From Hormiphora californensis (lineage: Eukaryota; Ctenophora; Tentaculata; Cydippida; Pleurobrachiidae): 64,000 nucleotides of DNA. The stretch is taken from positions 3,716,471 through 3,780,470 of the forward strand of contig CM035353.1 of NCBI GenBank assembly GCA_020137815.1, written 5' to 3'. Below, piece by piece: positions 1-11,130 of this stretch. Below the pieces are notes generated by a model. It saw nothing but the letters and a program-made list of their open reading frames with translations. It was not told the DNA's origin and did no database searches. The number at the start of each line of letters is the position of its first letter. Position 1 is the first letter of the stretch. Both the position numbers and the translations under genes were made by a program.

Positions 1-275
1 ACGGTGCGAGATACGAATTTTTGTCCGGGGGACGACCCCCCATAAATCGACTATTTTAAGTCGGCATATACCCAAGAAAACGTTCTAGGGTCAGCCGAAG
101 TGGACATTTTAAAGGGTATGCATAAAATCATGAATTTGGGCATAAATATGCAAATAACGGCTAAACTGTGCGAGATACGACATTTTGTCTGGGGGACGAC
201 CCCCCATAAATCGACTATTTTGAGTCGGAATATACCCAAGAAAACGTTTTAAGACGAGCCGAAGTGGAGATATAA
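1..275. repeat. Two tandem copies of a 164-bp unit
   Basis: The string GTGCGAGATACGA recurs at about 4 and 168 and is followed both times by the same sequence (CCCCCCATAAATCGACTATTTT, then ACCCAAGAAAACG). The copies differ at a few bases. The left copy begins at the window edge, so the array may continue outside. No gene is seen. Confidence 0.85.
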
Positions 276-867
276 TGCAATTAAGTTATTAAAATGAATA
301 ATTAATGAATAATTTATGAATAATTAATGAACGATGGCGATTTAGAAGTTTTCACATAGCCTATACCACGCCAAATAATGCAAGGAACCAATGTTCCAAA
401 CGGCAAGTCTCTACTATTTGTGGTTTAGGAGAACACTCAAAGTCCTCCCCCTCCCCCTCCCCTCCCATCCCTTACATTTTTGCATTTTGGGACCCCTCTG
501 GCAAATTTTTACCTTCCATCCGATCATTCTGAAATTTTGTATGCCTCTTCTCCTATATGAGGGCCCTCAGAGTACAAAATTTCATCCCTCTACTTCATCT
601 GGAACATGCATTTTTAAAGCATCAAAAACCCCGAAATTTGCAATGGTATATAGTAGCACTGGCAGGTTAACACGCTTGTGTGTAGAAGTGTTGCGTGTGC
701 TCTCTCTTTTATTTTTTGAGTTAGAGGGTATTTCTAAGGTGGGGGCTCTGCCCCCACACCCCCGTTTAAGGTGGGGGCTGCGCCCCCACACTCCCCTTTT
801 GGGCCCGGGTGTCACTTTGCCAGTGCTCTGAATAAACATCCTTGCCACTAGACGCGTTTAGTTTTAA
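276..867. other. No gene recognised; GC-rich short hairpin repeat inside
   Basis: Pyrimidine-rich and AT-rich non-coding sequence. Positions 738-803 hold two adjacent GTGGGGGCT...GCCCCCACAC units, each able to fold on itself. The open frames here show no recognisable protein character. Confidence 0.5.
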
Positions 868-1045
868 TAAACCCTCCGCCTCTCGCCTCGGCTATACGCC
901 TTGCGGGATCATTCGTCGTGATTTAAACCAGTTATCGCGCCAGTGGCGATAAGACTACAGCTACCCTTCTCCAGCGGCGCGCTGGGAGAAAGGTATCTGA
1001 AATAACGCTGCCTACTGGGAGCAATAGTTTATAACTATCATTTAT
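868..1045 (-). mobile_element. Reverse copy of the repeat family at 21.96-23.27 kb
   Basis: Contains, in reverse orientation, the block with GGGAGAGGCGGAGGGTT, the ATGACGACGAATGATC-like stretch, and the palindromic CTCCCAGCGCGCC/CTGGGAG segment that is also found three times between 21,960 and 23,270. Dispersed repeat of unknown class. Confidence 0.65.
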
Positions 1046-1306
1046 CACAACCATAACATGCATACAACATTAGCCGACCGTTCCCTCGTATTTACCTTCT
1101 ACCACTCTCGCATCGATTTTACCATTCCTCGGATTTAAACCGGAACCGCGATTTAACCGATGCCTCGATTTACGGCGGAACTCGGGAACCCCGATTTACC
1201 GGATGGACAACCCTCCCCTGGATATAGAATAATTAATGTGTTTGGACGCCTCGATCTCGGGCGACAGGTGTTTTGGGGACTCCTGTTAGCGTGGGGGTTC
1301 TCCCGG

Positions 1307-1849
1307 GTTGGGGGCTACGGAAATCACCCCTTGAGTTTAACCCGATCTCGGCGTGGGAATTTTGCCGAGAGTCGGTGGTAGCTAACCTGTTTTGACCTAG
1401 CTTGTTAGACCTTTTATACCTGTCCAGAGGCTAGGTGGACAGAAGGTAGAGGGGCCAGTTGTGATTAGACCTCCTCCAGCCTGGACTTTTGCTGGAGGAC
1501 GGTTTGGCCGGTATGTAGCCAGCCTACTTTGGCCCAGTGCACAAGGCTGGGGAGTTGGTGTAATACCGGCCGGGGGTATCTCTAGTCAGAGAGAGATGAG
1601 TCATGAGCGGATTAGAGAAAGGAAGAGAGAAAACACACCACCCAAGGAGGGCAGCTCTGTTGCCTTGGAGTGGTATGTGAGATGCTCCAGGCAGTCCTGA
1701 GCTTCATGGTTTACCCCGGGGTATGCCGGGTCACCCTTGAAGATTCCCTGCCTGGTCTGTAGGACACTATTGCTATCTAAAATAATAGACATTAGCCGCG
1801 GCCTGCATCTCAAGGGCGTGGGAAGGAATCTCACCCTCCCAAAATTCGC
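1307..1849 (-). mobile_element. 5' part of a dispersed element (reverse copy of 14,605-15,180)
   Basis: Read on the minus strand from 1849 this matches the plus-strand sequence starting at 14,605, beginning with the same GGAGGGTGAGATTCC and containing TATAAAAGG-type and CCGACTCTCGGCAAAATT blocks. Similarity is lost below about 1307. Both copies start at the same base, which looks like a true 5' end. The better preserved copy has a (CAA)n tail and a target-site duplication, so this is probably a 3'-truncated relative of the same non-LTR-type element. Confidence 0.6.
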
Positions 1850-2071
1850 ACCTTGACATTGTCAGGAGACAGGAAGCCCAGAGCGTACAACAACATGGGT
1901 AGGGAGAAAGTGAGAGATAGGCTAGGAACGGATGGTGCATGTGATGTCAGCGTTCCCTAATCCAGCTACCATTTCCCCGAAATTCGCCCGTAGGGCGAAC
2001 GGGCCTACTAGTTCATATATACATATATTTCATCGTCATATATATGTATAATATTTTAGAAGATCCTGCAG

Positions 2072-2722
2072 AATCAGAGGAATGGTGTACCTGTGGTGGA
2101 GAGACCGATGGACCGGCATGTTACAAACACCTTAGTAGTGATCGCTGTCACCTACACCATCTGTTTCACACCCCTGGCTCTCTATAATACCGCCCATCTT
2201 ATCGAGGTAATTGTTCATATGTATATACAATTTGTATGTGATTGTAATATACAATTTGTATGTGATTGTAATTCTACTTTTTATTTGTTCAATGATGGTC
2301 ATATCATTAGTTTGCCTAATACTATTACATATGTATACAATACTGTACTATACATATGTATATAACCTTTGAAATTCCCAGTCGGTTCAGGAAAAGATAA
2401 GTAAAGATCAGGATTTGCTGTTTGGTAAAATCACATATGTTATTATGTGTCTAAACAGGTCAGTATATAACATCACACACGACACACACGACCAATACAT
2501 CATATAATATGGATTATGGGGTTAAAGCTTGAAAGATATCATGAAATCTCCCTAGAAACCCTACTTGTCAACTGCATGGTTTGGCATTGTTTTAACGATT
2601 ATAAACCTTTCTTTTTCAGCGGTATAAACCCCACCGTTGTTTTGATACGAACAAAGGACGCCTTGAAGAGTATAAAGGATAAGTGTGGTCTCGGACCCAA
2701 CGAGCTTGATGTCATTTTGTGA
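2072..2722 (+). CDS. Rhodopsin-like GPCR, last three exons (partial)
   Basis: C-terminal end of a seven-helix receptor in three phase-compatible exons: 2072-2206, 2382-2458 and 2620-2722 (stop TGA). Exon 1 (45 codons) carries the end of intracellular loop 3 and helix 6 (TLVVIAVTYTICFTPLALYN). Exon 2 gives extracellular loop 3 and the first half of helix 7. Exon 3 completes helix 7 with SGINPTVVLI, an NPxxY-type motif with Ile at the last position, followed by a 24-residue tail with a lysine-rich helix 8. Borders are CTGCAG|, |GTAATT, CCCAG|, |GTCAGT and TTTTTCAG|. Helices 1-5 are not visible upstream, where the sequence is repeats, so they lie outside the window or the gene is broken. The ligand cannot be predicted. 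Confidence 0.72.
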
Positions 2723-2896
2723 AGTTGGAAGTTAAGGGAAATAATTAGCTGTATTAGATGAATATTTAATTGTAAGACGGAAACCAATTTTAGTAACTAG
2801 AAACGGTGAACAGACAATTATATGGACATACATCATTTTGGTGGACTATTATATTGTTAAAGATGCGTTGAGTGGATGATAACCCGTTTCCAAAGT

Positions 2897-3016
2897 TCAG
2901 GTTGACATTGATTTATAAGAACTCCCGTTCTTATTACCATTACGTGTTTTAGCATTTGAAGGCTAAAACACAGGGAATAAGAACGATTATAGATCTTATA
3001 AATCAAGGTCAACCTG
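2897..3016. mobile_element. Short fold-back element
   Basis: CAGGTTGACATTGATTTATAAG at the left is the inverted match of CTTATAAATCAAGGTCAACCTG at the right, and the middle also pairs (GTGTTTTAGC/GCTAAAACAC). This is an almost complete 120-bp hairpin with no coding content. Confidence 0.75.
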
Positions 3017-3165
3017 TATTTTGGAAGGCCTTCAGGGAAAAATATGGTCGTCAAAGACTTGATCAACAATTTAGCTGATATACTTGTAAGCATATACTTA
3101 ATCAGATAAAATTAATTGTTCAATGTATTATTTCCGTTTTTATTTCTAAACAAGTACATATGTAT
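3017..3165. repeat. Diverged copy of the 3' flank of the SMP/C2 gene
   Basis: GTCAAAGACTTGATCAACAAT through ATTTCCGTTTTTATTTCT parallels 16,095-16,265, which is the stop codon and 3' flank of the SMP/C2 gene. No C2 exon follows on the other side, so this is a duplicated untranslated segment or the remains of a lost paralogue. Confidence 0.55.
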
Positions 3166-4234
3166 GTCAAGTAATAAGTTTGACCGCTTTTTTCACCTAA
3201 AAACACCTTAAAACGTGATTTTCTCTACTTTGCCAACATTTTGGACTTCAACGCTGTCAGAGCATTGGCCGGACCCATTCTCGTTTCGCGCGAGAACTGT
3301 GGTCAGAGCATTGGCCTGACAGCTTCAACGGCATTCGATTCTACGTCAAAAAATAGGTGGGGCCGGGGGACAACCGTATCTTGCTGATAAAGAATATTTT
3401 AATAAAAATCGTCGTAAAAGATAGCTATCTTTTTCTCAATTTATTCCCGCTCCGCCACGACCTTCAGGAAGGTCTTCCCCAACAATTACAACCGAAACTG
3501 GAGATTTTCACTAAATCAAATGTTGAACTACCCTGGGGCAAGCCGTGCCCCCCCCCCCCCCCCCCCCCGATGATCATTGCTATTCGATTGATGGATATAT
3601 GAATCATTTAGTAATAGCAGGCACAGAGTTAATAATTGTCACGACGGACAGATAGACAGGCAGACAGAAAGACAGACATAAAGACAGACATAACGGACAT
3701 ACAGACAGATAGACAGGCAGAAAGATGTCTCTCTCTATCTCTCCCTCTCTATCCATCTAACTCTTCTTTGCCTCAGCTCAAGATAACCATTATGAAAAAC
3801 AAAGCCATTAGCTGATGCACGCTGATGCTTGAGTAAGAGACACATAAAAAAATGGAGAGATAATCCAAGGCAAAGAATTATTAAGGCATCCCCCAAGCAC
3901 TGAACACGTCAGAGATGATTAGTCACGGAGTGAGAGATATGGAGAGACTATAGAGAAAAAAGATGAGATAAAGATAAAGGGAGAGGGTCAACTCAAGCTT
4001 AACGATCGAGCATTATTATATTTATATCATACAATTTGAACAACTTTATATTTTCCCTGCCCAGATGATCGTTTTAGCACGTGTGCTCGGATTTTTAGAC
4101 TAGTATCATGGGAGTTGGTAGCTTTCTAAATCCATAGAGGTCTCTGCTAATATCGCTTTAGCGATATTAGCAAAGACGCTGCATAATATTGATCCTTAGC
4201 CTTTCTTTTTTTCTAAATGCAGCATACAAACGAG
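3166..4234. other. No gene; simple repeats and element remnants
   Basis: Contains a diverged fragment of the 33.2/56.6/59.2 kb palindromic element near 3180-3360 (ATTCGATTCTACGT...AAAATAGGTGG), a C homopolymer at about 3549-3569, and a GACA/GATA-type tandem at 3640-3722. No supported coding region. Confidence 0.55.
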
Positions 4235-4235
4235 A

Positions 4236-4313
<78 letters not shown>
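4235..4313. repeat. (GT)n(GA)n microsatellite
   Basis: A short TG dinucleotide run passes directly into about 30 GA units. Confidence 0.95.
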
Positions 4314-4322
<9 letters not shown>

Positions 4323-4407
4323 TTTTGGACATCAGTAATATCGGTAGGCGGACTCTAGTGCTACACTCTAAGTCTATAACAGTGGACTCTATATCTACCC
4401 CCATAAG

Positions 4408-4805
4408 AATTTCGCGTGGAGAAACCTGATTCCTCCAGGCAATTCGCTGCACGAAAAAAGGCGATTCTCCAGGAGAATCACTGGTTTTTACCTGGAGAAT
4501 ACAGAATTCGCAAAGCTTTTAGCGCAGTTGAAATCTTAACAAGCCAATTATCCCAGTAAAAATATTGTCGATAATAATATGTAGACTTTTACAATATTAA
4601 TAAATGTCACATTACTAAATTGGACCCGATTGTGATTAAATTAAAGGGTTAATTTTTTGAATGTGTCATTGAACTGCGCTAAAAGCTTCGCAAATTCTGT
4701 ATTCTCCAGGTAAAAACCAGTGATTATCCTGGAGAATCGCCTTTTTTCCGTTTTCGTGCAGCGAATTGCCTGGAGGAATCAGGTTTCTCCACGCGAAATT
4801 ATTAT
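4408..4805. mobile_element. Fold-back element with about 125-bp inverted arms
   Basis: The arm at 4408-4527 (AATTTCGCGTGGAGAAACC ... GCTTTTAGCGCAGTT) is repeated inverted at 4672-4802. The spacer of about 145 bp is AT-rich. There is no transposase, so this is a non-autonomous fold-back or MITE. Confidence 0.85.
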
Positions 4806-5300
4806 GGGGGTAAATTTAGATTTAGATAAAGAGTCCAAATAAGTCTAAACTCTAGGAGGACTCTATATCTAAAAAGTCTACACAGGGCGGACTCTTTATC
4901 TAAAAAGTCTACAAAGGGCGGACTCTATATCTACATAAATCTAAATTAGACAGAGTCCGCCATTATCAGCGAACTCGAGATTTCGGCCATTAGGCCGGAA
5001 ACGAGAGTTTGCTGTACCTCTATACTTGTTTAGAAGTGTTAGGGCCATTATTTGGGTTCGAGGTTAGGGTTAGGGTGGGGGTTAGGGTTAGGTTTTGGGT
5101 TGGTTTAGGATTTTAGACATAGAGTCCGGGTTGGGGGATTTGGCGCCAAAATGTACCAGGGGACTCTATGTCTAAAAAGTCTACACAGGGCGGACTCTAT
5201 GTCTAAAAAATTGGGCGGACTCTTTATCTAAACTTTTTTGAAAGTATAACTGTAGATAAAGAGTCCGCCTTGAATTTAGATAAAGAGTCCGTTAGCACTA
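4806..5300. repeat. GACTCTATATCTAAA subrepeats with a telomere-like patch
   Basis: Repeated motifs of the type GGCGGACTCTATNTCTAAA and AAAGTCTACA occur more than eight times. Positions 5064-5098 hold several imperfect TTAGGG units. A related block in inverted order lies at 10,655-11,130. Confidence 0.75.
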
Positions 5301-5349
5301 GAGTCCGCCCACCGTAATATCATGCAGTTGAATATTTTACCAAAACATG

Positions 5350-6263
5350 ATAGTAGGGACGATAGTGTCAGTCAATGTCAGGGATTTTAAAATTTCCCTA
5401 TTCAAGTGTCCGGGGAGCCTCTCCCGAGTAAAATGCGACCAATTAGAGCTCCCAATCTTTTCTCGTTCTCTAATTATTCGTGATTATGCTAATTATGACG
5501 TCATCAGCAACTACCAGAAATCTACATCTTAGGGCTTAAATTTTTATACTAGCTGATAGGGGACCACTAGATTAGTGGGCAAAAAAATTTTCAGGTCGAT
5601 TGGAGTTATGGGCGTGGCGCTATGGCGTTTTAAAGTATGTAATCCGGTGATGACGTCATCAAGGATTATCAAATTAGGTCAACGCGGGGGGTCGAGACCG
5701 GGTGCGTTTGATCGAGCCTGATAAGCTGATCAAAAATCTGTAGGGGTAGATCAATCCCCCAACTAGGAGCCGAGCTATTAGCATTTTTCGGTTTTTAGGT
5801 CACGTGACTTCGTCAAAAATCGAAAAAATGCTAATAGCTCGGCTCCTAGTTGGGGGATTGATCTACCTCTACAGATTTTTGATCAGCTTATCAGGCTCGA
5901 TCAAACGCACCCGGTCTCGACCCCCCGCGTTGACCTAATTTGATAATCCTTGATGACGTCATCACCGGATTACACACTTTAAAACGCCATAGCGCCACGC
6001 CCATAACTCCAATCGACCTGAAAATTTTTTTTGCCCACTAATCTAGTGGTCCCCTATCAGCTAGTATAAAAATTTAAGCCCTAAGATGTAGATTTCTGGT
6101 AGTTGCTGATGACGTCATAATTAGCATAATCACGAATAATTAGAGAACGAGAAAAGATTGGGAGCTCTAATTGGTCGCATTTTACTGGGGAGAGGCTCCC
6201 CGAACACTTGAATAGGGAAAATTTAAAATCCCTGACATCGACTGACACTATCGTCCCTACTAT
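5350..6263. mobile_element. 914-bp near-perfect palindrome
   Basis: Left arm 5350-5808 and right arm about 5823-6263 are inverted copies with only a few mismatches. The centre is GGTCACGTGAC. Each arm carries TGACGTCATC sites. No transposase-like ORF is present. It is probably a large non-autonomous fold-back element. Confidence 0.9.
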
Positions 6264-6289
6264 GAGTTGACTTCAACGCTGGGTCGCGG

Positions 6290-6441
6290 ACTCTAAGTCT
6301 AACGGTCTCCCCCTAGTAAAGGTCGCGCGGGCAATTATGGTGAAAATTGGCCAATCTACAAACATTAATTTAATGCGCGAATACTCAACAATATTGGCCA
6401 ATCTTTGCTGGATGCGCAAATATATTGGCCAATCTTCGCTG
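6290..6441. repeat. Inverted partner of 10,529-10,650
   Basis: CCTAGTAAAGGTCGCGCGGGC and three ATTGGCCAATCT units match 10,529-10,650 in reverse complement. Together with the GACTCTA blocks, this pair encloses the 6.4-10.5 kb interval as a long interrupted inverted repeat. Confidence 0.85.
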
Positions 6442-6559
6442 TTATTCAGAACGCGCAATTATAAAGCCGCGCTAAAACTGTTAAAGCCGCGCAAAATTAT
6501 TTAAAATGCAAGCCTGAAAGTCGCGTTGGATGCACGGCAACGGTTACCACAATGCAAGG

Positions 6560-6775
6560 AACCTTTTGTGAAACATCTCACCTTCCCTTTCTAACCCTAT
6601 CGCCAATTGCTACCCCCTTTCCCGTGCTGTAAACCTTTTGTAAAACATCTTACCTTCCCTTTCTAGCCCTCTCGCAATTTCTACCCCCCTTTCCCGTGCT
6701 GTAAAACCTTTTGTAAACATCTTACCTTTCCTTTCTAGCCCTATTCTACATCCTTCATGCAGCTTTCTCTCACCT
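6560..6775. repeat. Three tandem copies of a ~72-bp unit
   Basis: AACCTTTTGT...ACATCT.ACCTTCC...TCTA starts at 6560, 6632 and 6705, giving a period of 72-73 bp with mild divergence. Confidence 0.75.
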
Positions 6776-7062
6776 GTTAATCGTGGTTTCACTCCCCCTT
6801 CATGGACACGTTAACTTTCCTTCTCAATCTGGGCTCTGCTGGATTTCCTTCTACGACCCTCCTGCGGCTTCCTCTCACCTGTGGTGTTTTCACCTATCTT
6901 CCCTGTGATCTTCTTCTCCCTCCTACCGCTTCTCTCATCTGGTCATCGTGGGATATCTCCCTTCCTTACTGGACCTCCCTTCTACTTATCTGGTTTTCCT
7001 GAGCTGTGCTGGACTTCCTTCTGTGGTTTCTCTCATCTGGTCATCATGTTTTCACCTCTCCT
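6776..7062. other. No gene recognised
   Basis: Pyrimidine-rich sequence with repeated CTTCTCTCATCTGGTCATC-like phrases. The open frames are hydrophobic only because of T/C bias and have no start, splice or domain support. Confidence 0.45.
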
Positions 7063-7688
7063 TCCCTGGGTGTCCTCCATGAAACTAAATTCAGTTTAGT
7101 GTTGAAATTTAGAAGTCAAGTTAGTGAGCGACTATTATTTCGCTAAACTTTAGAAAACCGTCCACGAACAACATGTTTCGGAGCTTGGTCCGATCCACGT
7201 GATACTGAGGTGTTATACATGTGATAGAATGCGACACCCAATGGGCATGCACTCTCTCTTTTCCATCACGTGAAGGTATCAGCGTGACATACAATAACGT
7301 GGAACGTAATGTGTGAATTGAGATAGAGATCCACTGGCCAATCAGGACACTTGATTCTCAATGTGCGATAATTAATAGCCAGTGCCATGCCACACCTGAG
7401 AGGGGGATAACGAGAGGGGAATAATGAAATGGGGAACCGGGAATGAGAGATTGGGAGATAGGAGGGAAAGAGATGGAGAATGAGATATGGGAATGAGTTT
7501 GGGAAAGAGGGGGGAATGCGAGGGGGATAATGAGCGGGGGAGTGAGAGATTGGGATATAGTGGGAATGAGAGGGGGAATGAGAGATGCAGGAATGAGAGG
7601 GGGAATGAGTTTGGGAGAGAAGAGGGAATGAGAGGGGAGAATGAGAGGGGGGACTGAGATTGGGAGAGAGGGGAATGAGAGAGAAGGC

Positions 7689-7726
<38 letters not shown>

Positions 7727-7795
7727 TGTACTTACTTTTGATACTTTTGCTATGATTTTGCTAGTTAAACATAATACAGGCAATTCTATATCAAG
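7063..7795 (+). mobile_element. Copy of the 61.1-62.7 kb TIR element (opposite orientation)
   Basis: From GGGTGTCCTCCATGAAAC onward this is the reverse complement of 62,748 down to about 61,700, including the CACGTG-containing middle, the GGGAATGAGAG tandem phrases, the GA microsatellite (7690-7725) and the CTAGTTAAACATAATACAGG end. Confidence 0.85.
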
Positions 7796-8080
7796 TGTTT
7801 TCTAGTTTGAAAATGGGGCAGTTGGTTCCTATTATTCGATTGAACCAGTCTATAATTCTATTCACTACTGCACCATTTTCAAAAAGTGTTTTCAAAAAAT
7901 GAGGGAAAAGGGTTGCCCATCTGGACTCGAACCCGTTGCCTTAGGGTGACAGCTCAGTTCCGATCTACTGAGCCAAATCTGTTCTTATGATATCGCATTT
8001 TGGCAGGTATATGTATCATTCAATGAAATTTTCACATGGGTCTTTCCCAAACACCTTAATATTTCTGAGGAATTTTTAAC
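7796..8080 (-). mobile_element. tRNA-derived SINE, copy 1
   Basis: On the minus strand, 7981-7914 has a tRNA-like body with an A box (TGGCTCAGTAGATCGG) and a canonical B box (GGTTCGAGTCC). The surrounding sequence is shared with the copy at 9,750-10,060, so this is a SINE and not a functional tRNA gene. The tRNA arms do not pair well. Confidence 0.7.
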
Positions 8081-8439
8081 CCTCCTCGACCCTTTCTGTC
8101 TGGCGAGAGAGCCCTGGGAAATTTCGCATGTGTTATGGTGCGTGTGTGTCGCAAGCACCACGCCACCACCCTGACATCTTTCTGGTCCCTAAGGCGGAAA
8201 ACAGCCGTACTGAACTGAACTCCAGTTCGACGGCTACTTAGTACTTACTGAGAAAAACACTGGAGTTCGCACACCAGTACGGCTATTTACTGAACTGACC
8301 TCGAAACCATCGCACGCTGGACGAGTTCTCTCAGTTCACAAATTTGAGAACTGAGAGATCTGGTGTACTGGAGTACTCGAGTTACTTACTGTAGTTCTTC
8401 CAGTTTTAACAGGTGATTGATAACAATGTTGCAAACGCG
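8081..8439. other. No gene recognised
   Basis: The 8200-8400 stretch holds imperfect inverted phrases (ACTGAACTGAACTCCAGTTC, CCAGTTCAGT, TACTGGAGT) suggesting an old hairpin element. No coding support. Confidence 0.4.
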
Positions 8440-8583
8440 AGAGTGAGAGATACTGAGATAGTAAGGGAGAAAGAAAGAGAGAGAGAGAGATAGAGAGAGC
8501 GATAGCAGAGGAGAGAGAGAGAGATAGCGAGAGAGAGAGAGAGAGATCCTCTCTCTCTCTCGCTCTCTCTCTCTCTCTGCTAT

Positions 8584-8641
<58 letters not shown>

Positions 8642-8795
8642 TCTCTCTCGTTCTTCCTCTCTCGCTCTTCTCTCTCTTCTCTCTCTCATTCTCTTCTCTC
8701 TCTCTCTCTCTCTTCTACTTCTCTCCTCTCTCTCTCTCTCTCTCTCTTCTCTTTGTCCTCTCTCTCTTTCTCTCTAGGAGAGAGAGAGGAGAGAG
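8440..8795. repeat. Back-to-back (GA)n and (CT)n tracts
   Basis: About 90 bp of GA-rich sequence (8440-8545) is followed by about 220 bp of CT-rich sequence (8548-8778) and a short GA tail, so the whole block can fold on itself. Open frames reading as Arg/Glu or Ser/Leu repeats are simple-sequence artefacts. Confidence 0.95.
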
Positions 8796-8939
8796 ATTTC
8801 AAAATAACTACTTATTTAAAACCCTTTGTGACCGATCGTGGCGCCATCGACAGGAAATATCTGAAAATGCTGGAGACACTCCTAACAAGCCTTACTTGAA
8901 AGACAGAACCAAAAACTCGTCTCTACGGAACTTTGGTTT

Positions 8940-9710
8940 CTGTGGGGTCACCAGTGACCCTATCGGCTCCAAATGGAAATGCAAAACAATTGAGATTTCG
9001 TAGCTATTTTGCCTCATAAACTCGAAAACCGCTCATCTCAGACCCTATGTTTCTTCATAACACTTATATAAACCCGGCCATTCTGCACATTTTACACACC
9101 CTCTGGACCTCTGTATCTCATCTGTAGCCGATTTTAGAATTTAAAATTGGCCGAGATGAAAATTTTTATGAAGGAGCACGAATCTCAAAAAATTTTTCAG
9201 CGACTCTCTAAGATGTATAGATAACACTGATGGAGTCGGTTAGTCGCTAGCACCCGTTTGAAAAATGCCGTTTTAGACCTTTATCGGTGGCCAATCCTTT
9301 AGAAATGCACGTAAAATCCAAATTTCTATATTAGCGTTAGGGGACGATAGGGTCACTGGTGACCCCGCCATTATTTGCCCTCTGAGCGTTGTAAATTTGA
9401 TCAAATCATCACGAAACTTCATACCGGGGTAAAACCTATGGTTTTCTTTTGATTTGTAGGTCCATTATTGGCTTACTTATACCGTTTTAGAGATATGGCC
9501 AACTTTACACCAAAATTTCAACTTTTATGGCTTAGAGTTGGCATTTCTAGTAAACTAAGATGTTCAAAGCTTAAAATGACCCCAAAAACAGCCAAAAAGT
9601 GTCTATTCTAACCCGGAAACCCATTTAAACTTCTTAGATTTAGTTCGGACAGACGCTAGATGCATAATTAGCGTGGGGTCACTGGTGACCCTATCGGTCT
9701 CAAAGGGTTA
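8940..9710. mobile_element. Repeat with three 16-bp GGGTCAC..GTGACCC palindromes
   Basis: GGGTCACCAGTGACCC at 8945-8960 and GGGTCACTGGTGACCC at 9350-9365 and 9676-9691 are each next to CTATCG or CGATA. The flanking arrangement suggests element termini with an internal copy. No protein is encoded. Confidence 0.5.
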
Positions 9711-9749
9711 ATCGCATGAACGATTATAGCCGGATTACGGTGGTTTATT

Positions 9750-10060
9750 TATGAAATTTATAAGTGTTTTCTAATTTGAAAATGGGGCAGTTCATTCTTA
9801 TTTTTCGATTGAACCAATCTATTCACTACTGTGCCAATTTCAAAAATGTTTTTAAAAAATATGGAAAAAGGGTCGATATGCTCTGGTCTCGAACCCGACG
9901 CCCTGAGGGTGACAGTCAAGCTGCTATCAACTGAGCCAAATCCACTCTTGTAATTTCAAATTTTAGTTGGTATATATATCATTTAATTGAATTTTCATAT
10001 CGGTCATTCAAAAACACCTGAATATTTCTGAGGAAGTTTTAACTCTCCTCGACCCAATTT
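9750..10060 (-). mobile_element. tRNA-derived SINE, copy 2
   Basis: Parallel to the copy at 7,796-8,080. On the minus strand an A box (TGGCTCAGTTGATAGC) and a B box (GGGTTCGAGACC) lie at 9953-9885. About 80% similar by eye over 300 bp. Confidence 0.7.
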
Positions 10061-10528
10061 GTGTCTGTCGAGAGAGTCGCTGGGGGCGCAGAGACCGTGG
10101 ACCGTATTTCGCGAGTACCCTCTGGCCCTGACCTCGTTTTGGTCCCTAAAAAGGGCGCCATGGGGAGGAAATGGTTCCCGTTATGCTAAAATCAAAATTC
10201 CGGGTGTTCTGCAATCCTCTTGGTGTCTACTTTTCAAATCATTCTGATCCCTAACATCAGTATAGTATCACTGCACCGATAAGACTGTACCAGATTACCG
10301 AAAAGTAACATTTCATAATTTGATCATCTCAATTCACATTGCTGCATGTTATTGAATCTCATTGGAAGCATGTTGCCAGCAAAGTAACATTATTCAAATA
10401 GCATCATCGGCTGATCCCTTACCGGGGGAATGGGGGATTTGGCGAGCATCGAGTGGCATAGACGTGGGGCGCGAAACCAGTTATCTTGGGTTGTGTGCGC
10501 GCGAAACAGCTGTGAAATTCAGCCATGG
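10061..10528. other. No gene recognised
   Basis: Unique-looking non-coding sequence between a SINE and the inverted repeat starting at 10,529. Confidence 0.4.
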
Positions 10529-11130
10529 CCAGCGAAGATTGGCCAATATATTTGCGCATCCAGCAAAGATTGGCCAATATTGTTGAGTATTCGCGCATTA
10601 ATGTTTGTAGATTGGCCAATTTTCACCATAATTGCCCGCGCGACCTTTACTAGGGCCAGGTCTAAAAAAGGCGGACTCTAAAACGGACTTTAGACATTAT
10701 AGAGTCCGGATTTTTTAGACTTACCACAATTTTTTAGACATAGAGTGTTAGACTTGGCAGACATATAAGAGTCCCCCATACTCAGGCGTTAGACAAAGAG
10801 TCTCCAGACTCTAGCTCTAAAACCTAATAACAACCCTAAACCTAACCCTAACAATACGCCTAACCCTAACCTCGACCCCAAACAACCACCCTAACCATTC
10901 TGGACCGGTTAGGAGCACAGCGAGCTCTCGTTTCCGGCCTGACGGCCGGAAACGATCGCTCGCAATCTACAATTTTAGACTTATCTACTGTGATTTCTTA
11001 TACTTAGCGTCCCCTTGTTTTGGACTTAGTAGACATAGAGTCCCCCTATTTCAGACTTGTTAGACATAGAGTCCTCCCTGTATTTTGAGCAAAAAGCGTA
11101 TTATATTAAGAGTCCGATTAGACTTAGCGT
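10529..11130. repeat. Inverted partner of 4.8-5.3 and 6.29-6.44 kb
   Basis: 10,529-10,650 is the reverse complement of 6,310-6,441. It continues into GACTCTA-type subrepeats and a CCTAACCCTAAC telomere-like patch (10,822-10,895) that mirrors 4,940-5,110, including a CGTTTCCGGCC..GGCCGGAAACG hairpin. Confidence 0.8.

Noticed and set aside
391-831. 146-codon frame near the left edge
   Set aside because: Composition is that of C/T-rich repeats and there is no domain or splice evidence.
5064-5098. True telomere or chromosome end
   Set aside because: Only a few imperfect TTAGGG units within a dispersed inverted repeat.
7914-7981. Functional tRNA gene
   Set aside because: Internal promoter boxes are present, but the arms do not form a clover leaf and the sequence is part of a dispersed repeat.
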